This document shows, piece after piece, positions 38,099 through 51,249 of a stretch of DNA of 64,000 nt. Every line of letters begins with the position of its first letter. Positions within the stretch are counted from its first letter, which is position 1. The notes beneath the pieces are model-generated. The model worked only from the letters and a program-made list of their open reading frames with translations, was not told the DNA's origin and searched no databases. A program made the translations under genes and the position numbers. This DNA is from Chamaea fasciata (Eukaryota; Chordata; Aves; Passeriformes; Sylviidae): the NCBI GenBank assembly GCA_029207755.1, contig JARCOQ010000003.1:95062646-95126645 (forward strand). The letters run 5' to 3'.

Positions 38099-38520
38099 TA
38101 AATTCTTGCACCTGGGAAAACATAACCCAGGGAGTGCAGCACAGGCTGGGACCTATCTGGCAGTGGAAAGGGACCTGGGCATCCTGGGTGTGACAAGCTC
38201 AGTGTGAGTGGAGCTGCTGTGGCACAGAGATGCTGTGAGATGCTGTGAGATGCTGTGAGATGCACAGTGAGATGCTGGGCTGCATCAACAAGGGCATCAC
38301 CACAGAGACACAGAAGTCATTGTCCCACTCAGTGCTTGTCAGGCCACACCTGGAACATGGTGCTCAGTTTAGGCTCACACTATGCAAAAAGATGTGGACC
38401 AGTTGGAAACGTTCCAGAGAAGGGCCAAAAATGTGATCCAAGGACTGTAATTTTGTCAAGGAATGTGTGAATAGATGATCCTCAAGGTCTCTTCCAGCCT
38501 GGTATTCTACGATGCTATGA
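38099..38520 (+). mobile_element. CR1 3' region with internal deletion
   Basis: Sense CR1 blocks are visible in order: CTTGCACCTGGGAAAACATA, CACAGGCTGGGACC, AAAGGGACCTGGGCATCCTG, GCTGGGCTGCATCAACAAGG, CTTGTCAGGCCACACCTGGA, AGATGTGGACCAGTTGGAAA. Most of the 3' UTR is then missing before GATCCTCAAGGTCTCTTCCA and the tail ATTCTACGATGCTATGA. It is 5'-truncated and carries a small 10-bp tandem expansion. Confidence 0.9.
38227..38256. repeat. 10-bp tandem repeat inside CR1
   Basis: GAGATGCTGT three times in tandem, followed by a partial copy (GAGATGC) and a further GAGATGCTG 8 bases on. It sits in a place where the CR1 copy would otherwise be single-copy, so it expanded after insertion. Confidence 0.9.
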
Positions 38521-41500
38521 AAAGAGTAATACCACAAATTAGACACAGGCCTTTACAATTCAAACATAATTTGCAGGTTCAAACAGACATACTATCAATG
38601 GTACACACAAAATAGGGCTTACAAATTACGCTTTTAAAAGTTTGGCCCACATAAAACCTATTCATAGTGTTCTAGCTTGATGAATTTTAGTAGAATAGTC
38701 TAATATTATTTGTCTCTAATATTAAAGGAAAATACCAGTTCCTTCCAAAACTTTTGACAAAAAGAGATGATAAAAGCAGCTGATCATTGCCTTCAGATTT
38801 TAGTTTTTACCTCTGAGTCATCTCAGCGAGGTAAAGGATGGATCCTTTAAAAATTAGAATAGCTTCAAAAGAAAGAAATGGGTTAGGGGGAAAAAAAACC
38901 AACTTGACAATTTTATTTGTAGTTTACTTTAAAGTTCTTAGATTTAAGTGACCCTGAAACACAAGCGGGAAAAAATCATCAACGAGGTTACCATATGTGG
39001 GAACTATGGCTGATCTCCCATTCTATGATACAATGGAGAAATATGCTTGACAATGATAGATATCTTTACATTAGAGAAAAAGCTGGAGACATGGATTTTA
39101 GTTTTGTTCTCTTTTGTTTAAAAAAAAAAAAATCTGACCTTTCTATAAGCAGACAGTCTTTGTGTCTTGAACTTCATGGATACTCTGAGGCTCCTGTTAT
39201 GCTATAAATAATACACGTTTGAGAACAAGTTTTTCTTAGTTTAAAACTAAAAATTTTTTTGAGTACATCAAAGCACTTTGGCATATGTTGATATCCACTC
39301 TTTCAGGTAAAATGTTTACTTAATAGGTTAATTATGAAAGCACTAATTATTCTATGTTTCTGTAAGGCAAATTGTTTCTGCCTGAAAAAGCTTCATAATT
39401 CTGACCTAGTGAGGCATTTCTGTCAGGAACTAAGAATTAACATACAAATTCACTGAACCACTAGCAAACTTTGATGTTTAAATTCTTTCTGCTATGAAAT
39501 GGGATGATCTTTTATTTCATGAGTAATCTTTGATGTTGGCAGTTACACAAATAAATTAGGAAAATCCCAGTGACAGGAATAGTGTTGATGAATTACCGCA
39601 TTGCACGAATAGTTTCTTAAAGTGCAGATGACTGACTCACTACAAATAAATTTATGATAAATTCTTGCTAAATTAACCTGGACAGGTAGGTTGTCTAATC
39701 AGTATCCTATAGCTACTGCACAGATATATGGGGACATAGTTTTACAGACATGGCTTTTTAGGAGGTGACTTACCATTTCTTTGAAGTGATGATCTCTGTT
39801 TCATTTACTGTGATATCATACTTTTAAACTCAAATACAGGTTGCCGACATTACAGAGCAGAGTAGCAAGATTGTTCAATGTCTTTTTCTGCTGTGCAGTT
39901 GAAAGTTATAGCCCAACACCCGGACTTTACCTCAAGCATTTTTATTAAATTGGCTAATATTTATAAGCCTTAAGTAACAGAATCAATTCATCTCATGCTT
40001 CCTATGAAACGCTCCAAAATTGGAGATGGCCTACGGTCAAATGCTATATTGGTGAGAGGACAGAAAACAGGCCCCTCTTTTCTGTAATTCTCTTCCTAAT
40101 CAAGGGGAGGGCACAGTTTTGGTTTTTACGTCATCATAAAGTTTCAGAAAAGCTTATAGGTTTAGTAATCAAAGGTTTTTGCACTGAGATGATAGCAACA
40201 GCAAGAACTGTTCTCACTCATGGGCTCCCCACACAGGGTTATTCTCGTGGATCTTCATTTCTATCACAGAGGGAACAAAGCAAATAAAATAAGCAAATTT
40301 TAGGACTTTTCCCTTTCTCAGGAGAGAGCTGGAAGAAAAAAAAATACACCTATATTAGAGTTTTAGTTTGGATTCACTTTTGAAGTGCATCTCGTGACTT
40401 ACCATGCTTGGGTTGGCGCTGTGGTGTGAACTCTCAGTGCTTAAACTGCCTTTGGATGTTCTTGCAGGATAATGACGATGTGTTGTTTGGAAATAAATTG
40501 TAAGGCTGGAGTATTCAGCTCAGGAGCCCAGACAAAAATTACTCTCCTTGAAATATACATTGTGTAGGCATAAGGTCCACACACCTGTTCTCTCTTTCTG
40601 CATCATATTTTTGAACAATACTAATTACATTATTGCTTGGGTAGTCATAACTGATAAATTCAAGGACTGATGGAACATTAGGGGACATTTTGGGTTGGTT
40701 GCTTGGTTTTTATTTTCAGCAGTTCAAGTCTTTTGTTTCCTGGGACATACTCAAATAATTTGTCTCAAGTTTGATTTATGAGGGATTTACAAGCAATACT
40801 GGCTTTGGAGACTCTGTTATAGCTGGTACCCTAGCAGCTCATTCCCCTTCCTAGGTAATTTTGAACATTGATTTGTTCATGGAAGTGTTCTACAACACAA
40901 GTCAAGGAGTAGCACACGTATGAGGGATGTGAAAGTTTCTTGATCAACTGCCAAAATAAATACATTCCTCCTTCAATTTCCAGTGAATCATATGACTTTA
41001 TCTGGTGATTCATCCTATTTAACATTTTTTTTTTTACTCCTAAATTTTAAACAGCCTAAGCTAATGTCTCTTCCCTTTATATAATCTGTTACTGATTTTT
41101 TCCCATTCCCTCAAAAATGTAAAATCCCAGGCACTACCTCAGATCAAATTAATTTCTGTACTAGTAAATGGAGTAAGTGTCTTGACCTAATTCTGTTATT
41201 TATGTTGTTAGTTTTATTTCTCAGTGTTTCTAGTTTGCTTGTCCCAAAACACTCCTTTAATAAAAACTAAGCCTAATTATATGAGGGAAAATAGTGGAAA
41301 TAGAGACAACAACCTGTTTGCCCACTGCTCAATGACATTTTCTAAGTGAGCTTTCTTTGTCATTCTTCTTCAGCTCTCCTTGCATTGCAATATTATTTCC
41401 TCAACCCACCCCTACATATCAGAAAAAACTTCCAATTCAAATTCGATACTGTTTTGTTACTCTGTATCAATACCATTAAAACCTGAATTGCAGCCTCCTT

Positions 41501-43309
41501 GCTTGTTCTTTGTGAGCGCCTAGATCTGAACTTCACTTTGTTTGGCACTTTGAAATATGGTTGGAGTCTCTGGATCTCCTTGAACTATTCAGTAACCTAG
41601 ATTGTTTCTTGATTCCTATACTCTGTGCTAAAACATAATATTAAAATACTCTATACTGAAAATAATATCAAAATAGCTTATTTTAAGTTCATATTCCTTT
41701 TCCTTGATGCTGCTTTTATCTGGTCATAATTAACAGTGGTATCTTCAGGGCCAAAAATATATTTGAGCTTTTGAAACATACTTTCTATTTCCATCACAAA
41801 AATAGTGCAGGTACACGTATCACTGCATTATTTTTAAATATTGCAATAGAAAACTAAAGCAGTTCCTTAATTTATAGAACCTAAAATAGAATAGTTCACT
41901 TTCAAAGGAGAAGAAACAAAAATAAATAGAATGAAAAATGCTAGAAGCAAGTAAACCAACAAACAAAAAAGACCTGTCAATACTTTTTCAGAAGTACTTT
42001 TTCTGCTTACTATACAAATAGCAACCTATACAATCCTCTTTCATTCTTCAGCAGATAACTCTAAATAAAAAAGAACCCTATTTATATTAATTATCCTTTG
42101 CCCAAATGATCCTATTGTATAAAAAATAAACAATGTATTTTTCAATACAACCTTGGTGAGTAGAGAATTCTTCAGCTGATTTGTTTACAGTGTGTAGTCT
42201 ATCCACATATATAGATAAAATTGGATTGAATTTCAGATCCACCTAAAACCATAAATGCCAATTGGTATAAAAAATAGCAGGCTAACAATTGGTAAGAAGT
42301 CACAAATGTTAATGATGATTACAAGAAAAGCTAGAAGAATTCAAAGTCATGACTGATCAATTAAAGTATGTATAAAATGTGATATAATAGTTATATGATA
42401 CAGATTATTTTAACTAAGTAATTGTGCCTGCTTAACAAAAACTAGATCTGAGCATATGGAGAAGAGGCTGCTGACCTGATCAGAATAGTAACAGAATTCT
42501 TACACAAAGTATGACATTTATAGCTGGACCTGCATCTCAGTGAAGCTCATTGCAAACTCATTTGGACATAGATGTTAATAAGTATTTAGAGCAAACAGCT
42601 CACCTTTGGCAGAAAGAGTAGCAACTGAATTAGTGGCTAGTCTTTTGTATTGTCTTTCAGTACATTAAAACAAAACTGCTAAGAAAATCTGAAGGACTTG
42701 AAGGAAATGAATGGAACAAGTCTCTTATTGAATATGCCAGTTCATAAAAGAAATCACAGAAAAGTGTGCGTGGGGAAACATGCATCAAAATTATAGACAC
42801 GCTTCTATATATTGATTAAATTTAGAACTTCTGCTGTGATATGCACTAAAAATTGTATTTAATCCCTACCCCTTCTACATAAATCCTACCTGGGATTTAG
42901 AAAACTCACATAGTTTTACATTTCTCATACAGGGTATCTGTAGCATATTAGATACAGTTCTCACACTTCAACCTGTAAAAGTCTGAGAACACGAAGTTAT
43001 TTAAAATACTCTAAATTTGAGGGGGACTTTTCTTCCTGATAGTATATCAAATTTATTTATACTTTACACAGTTTTGGTTAAATAAATACCTTCACTGAGG
43101 TACTAAGGTAATTTGGGACATACTGGGCTTACAGTATTTTTAATGCATCTAAATCAAATACATCTTATTTGCATGCAATTTATTTTGGTAGCTCCACACA
43201 TGCATCCCCAATTACTACTAGTACAAGACATTTTAGTGTCTTCAACTGGCATTTAGCTTTCTGGTCTTTACATCACTTTAGAGAAAAAGCCTGTTCTCCA
43301 AAATCAGAA
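38521..43309. other. Long AT-rich unique stretch
   Basis: No recognised gene or repeat. Short frames only (for example 40831-41025 minus). Confidence 0.55.
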
Positions 43310-44300
43310 CCTCCCCTTCTCCCACCAAACCAGGACTGAACTGGGTCATCCAGGTGTGCCTGGGTAAGTGTGGATGTGAGACAGAGTGAATCTCCTAGAA
43401 ACTTCTTCAGAAATCCTGATCCAGCAGGGTTTATTTCCTTTTCCCTTCCCCCTCTTTATATTTTATCCATCCCCTCTGTACAGCTATAGGGTTTCATTCC
43501 TTATCTCTTTGAGTTTTCACATCCACCCTATAAATTCAGAACTACTCTACTCTAGGGAAGAAGCAGAAGACTGCTCCTTGGCCAAGGAACATGTAAAAGG
43601 AGTTCTTCACATTACTCCTTTTCATCAACAACACAAACTTCCCACAGCTCACTCTTGGACACAAACTTCCCACAGCTCACTCTTGGCTTCCTCTCCCTCT
43701 CAAATTTTCAGCAAGTCCTCTCAGCAAAATCTGCCCACATTGCCTTCATGCCCACCACTTTGTTGCACTAACCACAAGCAATTTGTTTTGGCTTAACAGG
43801 ACACTCATCATATGCAGAGCCATGAATTTATTAGTAATCTAATTAGTGTTTTGGCAGCCTAATACAAAAAATAAATATATTAATCCACTTACAATGATAC
43901 TAACACATGTATTCCAAATTATCCAATTATTGCTAATCCCATTAATTTGATTCTTTCAGTTGTATGCTGACTTTCTGCAATCTAACCCTGTCTTCCTGTG
44001 TTATGCTTACCCTCCCCATGACTTTCAGGATACTAAAATTGCCACTGTGAGCCTCATTTCAGAAGACCTCCAGGCTCCTGGCTGGGAAGTTTGCTCTTGC
44101 TGTTCTCTCTGCTCTCGGGTCTTCTTAGGGTTATTTTATACAGGTCTGTTTGATTGGCTTGCCTCTTCCTATTCCCCCCAGGTTAGTTACACAACAACCA
44201 CTCACTTTTTCATTGCTATACTTCCTAAGGCCATACATACAACTGCAGTCAGTGCTAAGCTAATGCAAAACCTATTGCAGTGGGGCAATAGCCTCCTATG
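43310..44300 (-). mobile_element. Possible old LTR or promoter-like element
   Basis: Reading the minus strand, AAGCCAATCAAAC (plus 44151-44163) is followed about 10 bases on by TATAAAATAA (plus 44131-44140), then a purine-rich CCTAAGAAGACCCGAGAGC stretch, and much later AATAAA at plus 43828-43833. CCAAT, TATA and a downstream AATAAA in that order is the layout of a retroviral LTR. No TG...CA ends or duplicated flanks were found, and an ordinary AT-rich coincidence is possible. The plus-strand frames 43386-43796 and 43960-44301 overlap it and show no family motif. Confidence 0.3.
43631..43686. repeat. Perfect 28-bp tandem duplication
   Basis: The unit starting ACACAAACTTCCCACAGC and ending CACTCTTGG occurs twice with no difference, so it is recent. 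Confidence 0.95.
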
Positions 44301-46963
44301 ACATTTTGATATTACACACCCACAGTTGCCCAAAACAACAGTGAAAATTACTGAAGTCAGTTGTTAAATTTATTAGAAGGTCTGTGGTCAAGGGTGTATA
44401 AAAAACACTTGTTGCTTTTATTTAGGTTCACCTAATATTTGCATTTAATCCCTCTGTAAAGAGAGGCAATTAGCTTAATCGGCACTTTGTCCAATCTACG
44501 ACTATGATTGAATATGTAGAAATAAAATAAGATTAATAACAACTTGGTAGCTGTCTTTGAAAAATTATTTTGGCATATTGTTTCTATATTTTATAATACA
44601 TAAGTATGACTCTAAACCTTAGGAGATTAATAGCTAGAGAAAAACTGGTTTAAAACAATAAATATTTTGTGGTGCCAGTACGCAGAGCAAAATTTTGTAC
44701 TGTTATAGAAAGATGAGAGAAAAGGGATATTACCACTGCAGTGAATATTTTCTTGTGTTTCTATTAAGTAGTATTTAGTATAGACTCTCCTAGCATTTTC
44801 CAGGCAGTAAAACCAAAAATAAAATTCTTACTTTCTTCTAATTGTCCATTTTACTTTTTTTTCTCAACAAAAAATATCTGTCTCAAATGAAACCCTTTGA
44901 AAATTAGGTAGAAATTGATTCAAAACAGTATAACAATGGGATGGGATGGGATGGGATGGGATGGGATGGGATGGGATGGGATGGGATGGGATGGGATAGA
45001 AATGCAGCTACTCGAACAATTAAAAAACTAAATTGTGCCCTTGCTCCTGCTAATGAATTACAAATGAAGCAACAAATCCATAAAAATTATGTCTACTTGT
45101 AATGAAATGATTAATAGACAATGTTTTTGACAGAGGTTGACCATGAATTATGTACTCATAAGTTCTTATCTGATTTATTTATTTCTGACAAAAACCACCT
45201 AACATTGCCTTGGTTCATTGACTATAACTTACCAGTGCTTTGACCTACAATCAATTTTATTTTCTTTGTGAAATACATTTTTTTCTTAATTAAATGAGTC
45301 TTGGTTACTTGCATATATTTTTTGGATAAGAGAAATTTTGGTCAGGTAATATTGAAGCACAAATAAAGAATCTATGCAACAAACTATAATATGATATGAT
45401 AAATAGCTCACAATGAGGCTCATACATTGGTTATCAGATGTAATGAGCAGAAACCAGTGTGAAATGGAAAGCTGAAAAGAGCATCACATCCTATCTCAGT
45501 GAGACAGGCACTTCCCAAGAAGCAGGGATTTTCTATATTCTACTGTCTCTTCCCAGAACTGGCAACTATTTTGGTGCCAAGCAATTTCTGGATAAAACTG
45601 AGTAATGACAGTACATTTCCAGAACTTATTTTTTTCCCCCTTTCACAAGCTGAATACTTGTTTGTGCTTCCTTTGGCCACGAAATACCATATTCCCTCTT
45701 GCATATTGGCAGAGCTTCCAGAGAATGTCTTGGCACACTGCTGTCTGCAAAGAACCAGCACACACAAAATACTCAATTTGCAGAACATCAGCTCCTCCAC
45801 TTGGTTATACAAGGCAGATTTCAAGGACAGGCAAGAATGAATATTTTATCAGCAGCTTCAAGAAGCAGCACTGAAATTCTACTTGGTTCCATAGTGCCAT
45901 TTAGCCACTTGCTTGCCACTTGCTACTTTTCCTCAGCTGATGATAAGCACTGAAAGTCTACACTGATGTTTTCAGTGTTATCAAAACTGTCTGATTTTGA
46001 ACAATACATACTGATCAATTCAATGTTCCTCCAAAAACATGCACTAGAAATAAATCTTTTAGATGTTCAGTCACTCAGTTACCCATTTTTGGTCATCTTT
46101 TGTAGCAACTTGCTGAGGACAGCAGTGATGAGTAGCTCCCTTCAATAGCCTGGGATACTGAATTCCTGATTGAGGTAGTCAATACTCACTCCTGTAATAG
46201 TGACAGCCAAAATAGTCCTGGCTTGCTCTAGCCAATCCTTAACTTGGGCAGCAGGATGCCCTGGTAGCGTGTACCTATGCCTCAATAAGGGGTGGGGAAA
46301 GACAGTTCAGCAAACTTTTTAACAGTCTCTCCCACATGCTTCTCAAGCCTCCCGCCCCAAAGGATGAGAAGATTATTTCAATCACCCTTTCTCAATGAAC
46401 AGTTCTTCAAGGAAAGGCTTTTTTTGTTTGTTTGTTTATTTTAAATACAGCAGTCTCTTCCTTTCCTTTAATGTTACAATTTAACTGTCTCTTTTTTGCT
46501 CAGTTTGCTACTACCATATGTACAGTAACAGCTTTTTACCCTACTCAAAGAACTGAAAAAAAATCTGGGACAACTTACAGGGTATTTGATGCACATTACA
46601 GTTTTGGGAAAGCAAGGGAATGTTGTTCTTTTGAAGCAAAAGAACTTATCTGTGAAATTTTAGAGATTTAGCAGTGTATATTTTAAGAAGACTCAAACAT
46701 TACTACCCTCTGATAGGCTGTCCAGTTGTTATTTCCTGTAATTTGCCCCTTATTCCTAAGTTTGACACAATAAAAGTGGCAAATGGAGAGCAGACTTAGA
46801 GATCTAAAGCTGATTGTCAGCATACTAGTGCCTTCCTTACGCCTCCTAAATTGGAAAATACTGGCAGGTAAATGGCAGCATCGTGATCAGGATAGGCAGC
46901 AGTTTCCTTGGGACATCTGGCAATTTTGCCATATCTTACCTAAAATTTCAAAGTCAAAAACTT
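44301..46963. other. Non-coding stretch with microsatellite
   Basis: No recognised gene. Three overlapping plus-strand frames at 45499-45953 and one minus-strand frame at 45540-45824 contradict one another and show no family motif. (TTTG)n-like sequence lies near 46423-46440. The G+C-richer part at about 46150-46330 could be an old transposon but was not identified. Confidence 0.45.
44936..44995. repeat. (ATGGG)12 microsatellite
   Basis: Twelve perfect ATGGG units, then ATAG. Likely to vary in length between individuals. Confidence 0.97.
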
Positions 46964-46968
46964 CTTTT
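46964..46968. repeat. Probable left target-site duplication CTTTT
   Basis: CTTTT directly before TGTAG, matched by CTTTT after AATATA. The motif is simple, so chance agreement is possible. Confidence 0.65.
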
Positions 46969-47841
46969 TGTAGTTGGTTGACTCTGGCTGAATTCCAGGC
47001 AGCCACCAAAGCTGCTCTCTCATTCCCCTTTGCAATTGGACAGGGGAGAGATAATAGAACAAAGAGTTCATGGGTTGAGAGACTGGGAGAGATCACTCAC
47101 CAGTGTCACAGGCAAAACAGACGCCAATTAGACCTACTAAATTTATTAACAACACAATCAGAGCAGGATAACGAAAAGTAAAATAAGACCTTAAAAACAC
47201 CTTCCCCTGACTCCTTCCTCTTCCCAGCTCTACCTCCTCCCCCACAGTTGTGCAGGGAAATGGGAATGGGGATTATGGTCAGTTTATCATCCATTATTTC
47301 TCCTCTATCCACAGGTCTGCAGGTCCCTGCCAGGACCCTGCTCCAGCACAGGCTTCCCATTGGGTCACAGTCTCCTCTTAGGCATCCACCTGCTCTGGTG
47401 TGGGTCTCCTCCATGGGCTGCAGCTGGATCTCTGCATCCCTGTGGCTCTCCATGGGCTGCAGGGGCAGAGCTGCCTCACTACAGGCTGCACTATGGGCTG
47501 CAAGGGAATCTCAGCTCTGGTGCCTGAAGCACCTCCTCCCCCTCCTTCTGCACTGACTTTGGTGTCTGCAGAGCTGTTCCTCTCATGTTCTCACTCAGCT
47601 CTTGTCTAGCCACAATTATAACTGCACAATCACTTTTTTTTTTTTTTTTTTTTCTTAACTCTGTTATCCCATAGGTGTTACCAGCATTTCTAAGTGCCCC
47701 AGCCTAGGCCAGGGGCACATCCATTCTGGAGCTGTGTGGCATTGGCTCTGCTGGACACGGAGGAAGCTTCTGGCAGCTGCTCACAGAAGCCACCCTTGCA
47801 GCCCCTCCACTACCAAAGCTTGGCCATGCAAACTCAATATA
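46969..47841 (-). mobile_element. Solo LTR of an endogenous retrovirus (873 bp)
   Basis: Plus-strand start TGTAGTTGGTTGACTCTGGC is the antisense of an LTR end; the other end is GCAAACTCAATATA. The body matches, as I recall it, a long songbird LTR with a repeated CATGGGCTGCAG motif (47412, 47451, and a variant at 47492). AATAAA is present on the minus strand (plus 47142-47147). It is flanked by CTTTT at 46964-46968 and 47842-47846. The 5' end would read TATATTG on the sense strand, one base off the usual TG. A 20-base T run at 47634-47653 lies inside. The frames 46783-47181, 47106-47453, 47248-47556 and 47400-47609 overlap the repeat and are not genes. Confidence 0.85.
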
Positions 47842-47846
47842 CTTTT
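47842..47846. repeat. Probable right target-site duplication CTTTT
   Basis: Second copy of CTTTT at the other end of the LTR. Confidence 0.65.
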
Positions 47847-50679
47847 AAAAGTATTCTTTGCTTCCCCATATCTTTGATGTCTTCCCACAAAGCAAAGTTT
47901 TGGCAGAGCACTTATTTTGGTAGTAAAATATTAGGTGTAATGAAAAAGTTTTACAAAAGGCCTGCTTCCTGATTAATACAGGAAATATTAATATCTAAAA
48001 ACTAAAATGGCATCTGCAAAGTTTGTATTAAGACAACAAATTGACTTCTACAGTTTTGTGAAGGTTTTTGTACAGACAGAGCTATGTTTTAATGTCTGCA
48101 TACCTACATTTCCTGGAAAACCAAATTAATATTCTTTCATCCACTTCTCTGGAAAAAGTCTTTATCCTTGACATCTTAGTAAAATAAATTATTTATTGTT
48201 TTAGCGCTAATAGTCTTCTGTTTTCATTCTCTAAGCCAAGTATCATCTGTGTGTGTGTTCTTGTTTGTACAAATGCAAAGCATGTCTATGAAAACAGAAG
48301 GAAATAAAGACAGGTCTGTAGTACAATACCTTCCAGATTCAGCAGTTTGCATCTGTTTTCATGCATGCTGATTTTATTTAAATATTTTGCACAATTTTCA
48401 ATTTTCCCCTTGTGAGCCAAGTCAGATCTGAATGAAACTTCTTGGCAATTATCTAATGTAACACCCCAAAGCAATGAGTTTGGCTTGAAGTCAACTTATT
48501 GAAAACATTCCACATTGTTTTGAACCGTCATCTCTTTGCATGATTACTTTCTTGATATTTAATTGGTTTTTATGAAATTTTCAAATAATTGCCTTATTTC
48601 AAATTATAGGATTTAATGTAATCCAAAAAAACAAAAACTGTCATCACTAAAATAGTTATGTGAGTTCTTGCTTCCATTTGTTTTATTTTCGAAATGGCAA
48701 ATCAGAAGATTTTACAAGATCAGAGATGCAGTAAAACTGAAAAAGTACAAAACGAAGAAAGGGAAAAATGCACATATGCTTTCAACTAGTAATAAACTGG
48801 ATAAGATAGTAACTCCTAAAGAAGCTTATGGGTTTTCTTAAGCTATTAAACTTGAAACCCCTTGAAATAAAGAATTAGATGAGGCTATCACAAATTGCCT
48901 TAGCTCAACTTAAGTAAAAAATATTTGATTTACTTTTTCCTAATCTTTCCCCAAATTATATCTACCCACTTACATTCAGTACAGCAATACCATAGGAAAA
49001 TATAATTCAGTGAAGGGCACTTTTTAATTCCAAAAATAAATTAACATTAATAGTTCCTTGGATGCCTGATTCTATCCAGTCTCTGACGAATTCCAGAAAT
49101 CATTTACGTAATTGCCAGTGTGAAGATACACCACTCAGGAAGTTTTATATTATGTACAAGGTTTAATTATATCAACTGATAAGGATTTTTAAGTTTAAAA
49201 AGCACAGCTTGTAGGTAAAGATAAACATTTTAGAAAGTAAATTCTATTTTACTTACCTGTGTCAATAATTTCCCATATGTATTCCCTGTACATTATCATA
49301 CAGCTATGCCACTTATTTTATATTTACACGAACTTGCATCTCCACTTTTTAATCCCCACTTATTCACCGTATTTATGAAGAAGAACCATGAGTAGAAATA
49401 CTGGATAAGCATTAACAAGTTTGCGGTCACAGGAAAACTATTTTCCATACTAGCAAATACCCGCCAGGACTGCTGCTGTTATTTGCTGGTTCCTGGCAAT
49501 TCCCATGGAGCCTGGAGCAGCACACCTCAAAAGCGAGTGCAGCTCATCTGTGTGGTTTTGCTTTCTTTGATTGTCTTTAGTCTGAAGCAAGACTCACACC
49601 TCTCATGGCATCTGCATGCACCTAAGTTTAGATGGTCATGCAAGGCAGTGGCCCAGTCTTATCTCTTCCAGCATTTCACACTCTGGTTCATTGTCACACA
49701 CTTTTCTACAGGCACTGAGTGAGATAAAAGCCTTTTTGTGCACAGGACGGATTGGGGCAGATTGGCTTGAGTACAAACTCCAGCTCTTTAGCATAATGTC
49801 ATCAACTCCTTGCTGCATGTCATACTCCACACTTCTGTGCATGGTAAAGAAAACAACTCAGGCACAGGTGGAGGGCCCTGAGCAGCACTGGAGAGCAAAT
49901 GAAATTCCATAATCCCACAGAGCAAACTGCCCTCTCATCCACCCCTCCCCATCTTCTCCAGAGCTCTGGTATGTGTGAAGGTCAAAGAGTAGACAGGGAT
50001 GATGTCAGGTATTTTTTGACCAGGGAAACCTGGGAAAAGAGAAATTCATTCTAGGGTAAAATATAGCAGCGACAACCAGTATTTTGTATGGATTTACCTC
50101 CAACGAAAAGATGATGCATGTTTCTTTCCTGCTTTAAGCATGCACTTTAGCAGGGGGAAGAAACCCCAGCTCTAAAAGTAACTTTATAAAAGGTCTAGCC
50201 AACTCCAGTCATACTTTGTTATCTATTTGTGCATGACAAAGGTAGAGGTGTCAAAAGAGAACAGAGATGTCTTTTCACATTACATTTAGGTAAGAAAACA
50301 GAAAAGTATCTGCACAAACCACATACTTTTATATCAACTGATGGGAAAAATTAAAAGCTTTCCCTTCTCTCTCCTCAATAATAGAAATACGTGTCTACTA
50401 ATAAAGTAGTATGTTAAGGATCAGGAACTTCTTTGCCTTAGGATCAGCTTCAACATTGCTACCACAGGACTGCAAGAAGATCCCCAAAACTGATAGCCTG
50501 GGCCACGGCCCATGGTCAGGAATTGGATGGAAGCTAAAGATCCACAGAAGAGCAAAATCTCATGACAATGTTTAGGACTGGGGACTCTTCCTGACCAAGT
50601 GCTACAGAATACCGAGGGTTCCAAGCATATTCGAGGGTTAAACTACCCCAGAATTTTGGTTCAGAGATAAGAGAGAGAG
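47847..50679. other. Non-coding stretch left of the CpG island
   Basis: No recognised gene. Frames at 49483-49912 on both strands are short and overlap. This would be upstream sequence if the CpG-island gene points right, or its first intron if it points left. Confidence 0.5.
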
Positions 50680-51011
50680 GCCCGCGTGAGGCTGCCGCTT
50701 ATGACCCAACACGAGGCGCAGCTGCCCGCTACGGGCGCGGACACGGCGAGGGGGGTTGCGCTCGGAGCGGCACAACCCCACCACGTCGGCCACCTTTCCC
50801 CAGCAGCGGCCCCTTGCCCCAGCGGAGGGCGCGGGAGGCCGGAGCCCCCGTCCGCCTTTGCCCCGCGGGGCGGCGCGGGCGGCTCGAGCGGAGCCATGCG
50901 GTGTCGGGGAGGAGCGCGGCGGCGCTCGCAGGAGCACCCACAGCTGGGCCGTCGGGATGCGGCCGCGAAGGGGAGGGGAGCGGCGGCACCTTCCCCCGGC
51001 GAAGAGCCAAG

Positions 51012-51018
51012 TTAAATA
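51012..51018 (-). promoter_or_regulatory. TATA-like element in CpG island
   Basis: AGTTAAATAGCC on the plus strand, GGCTATTTAACT on the minus strand; an isolated A/T patch inside very G+C-rich DNA. TATTTAA is the closer match to a TATA box, which slightly favours the minus strand. Confidence 0.4.
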
Positions 51019-51084
51019 GCCAGCGCCGCGCTGCCGCCTTCCTCTCCCCTCCCGGCTTCGAGCCCTCGGCGAACGCCCCCCATC

Positions 51085-51180
51085 CCGCCCCGCCCCGCCC
51101 GGGCCGCGGGCGGCGAAGGGCAGCGCGGAGCCAGCCTGCCCCGCGGAGCCGGGACGCCGGCGCTGCCGGGAGGGGCGGGC
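51085..51180. promoter_or_regulatory. GC-box cluster (Sp/KLF-type sites)
   Basis: Three overlapping CCGCCC copies at 51085-51100 and one GGGGCGGGC at 51172-51180. These match the consensus of Sp1/KLF factors and fit a CpG-island core promoter. Confidence 0.6.
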
Positions 51181-51249
51181 GCTTGGGAGTCGGTGTCGGA
51201 GGCGCCGCGTCCCGCCGAGCCGCCCGTCTGAGAGGACTACGCCAGCTGC

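Noticed and set aside
43386..43796. 136-codon plus-strand frame
   Set aside because: Contains a recent 28-bp tandem duplication and S/P/F-rich low-complexity sequence; no motif, and it overlaps a possible LTR.
47106..47609. Overlapping frames of 69-115 codons
   Set aside because: All lie in the 46969-47841 LTR and come from its repeated motif.
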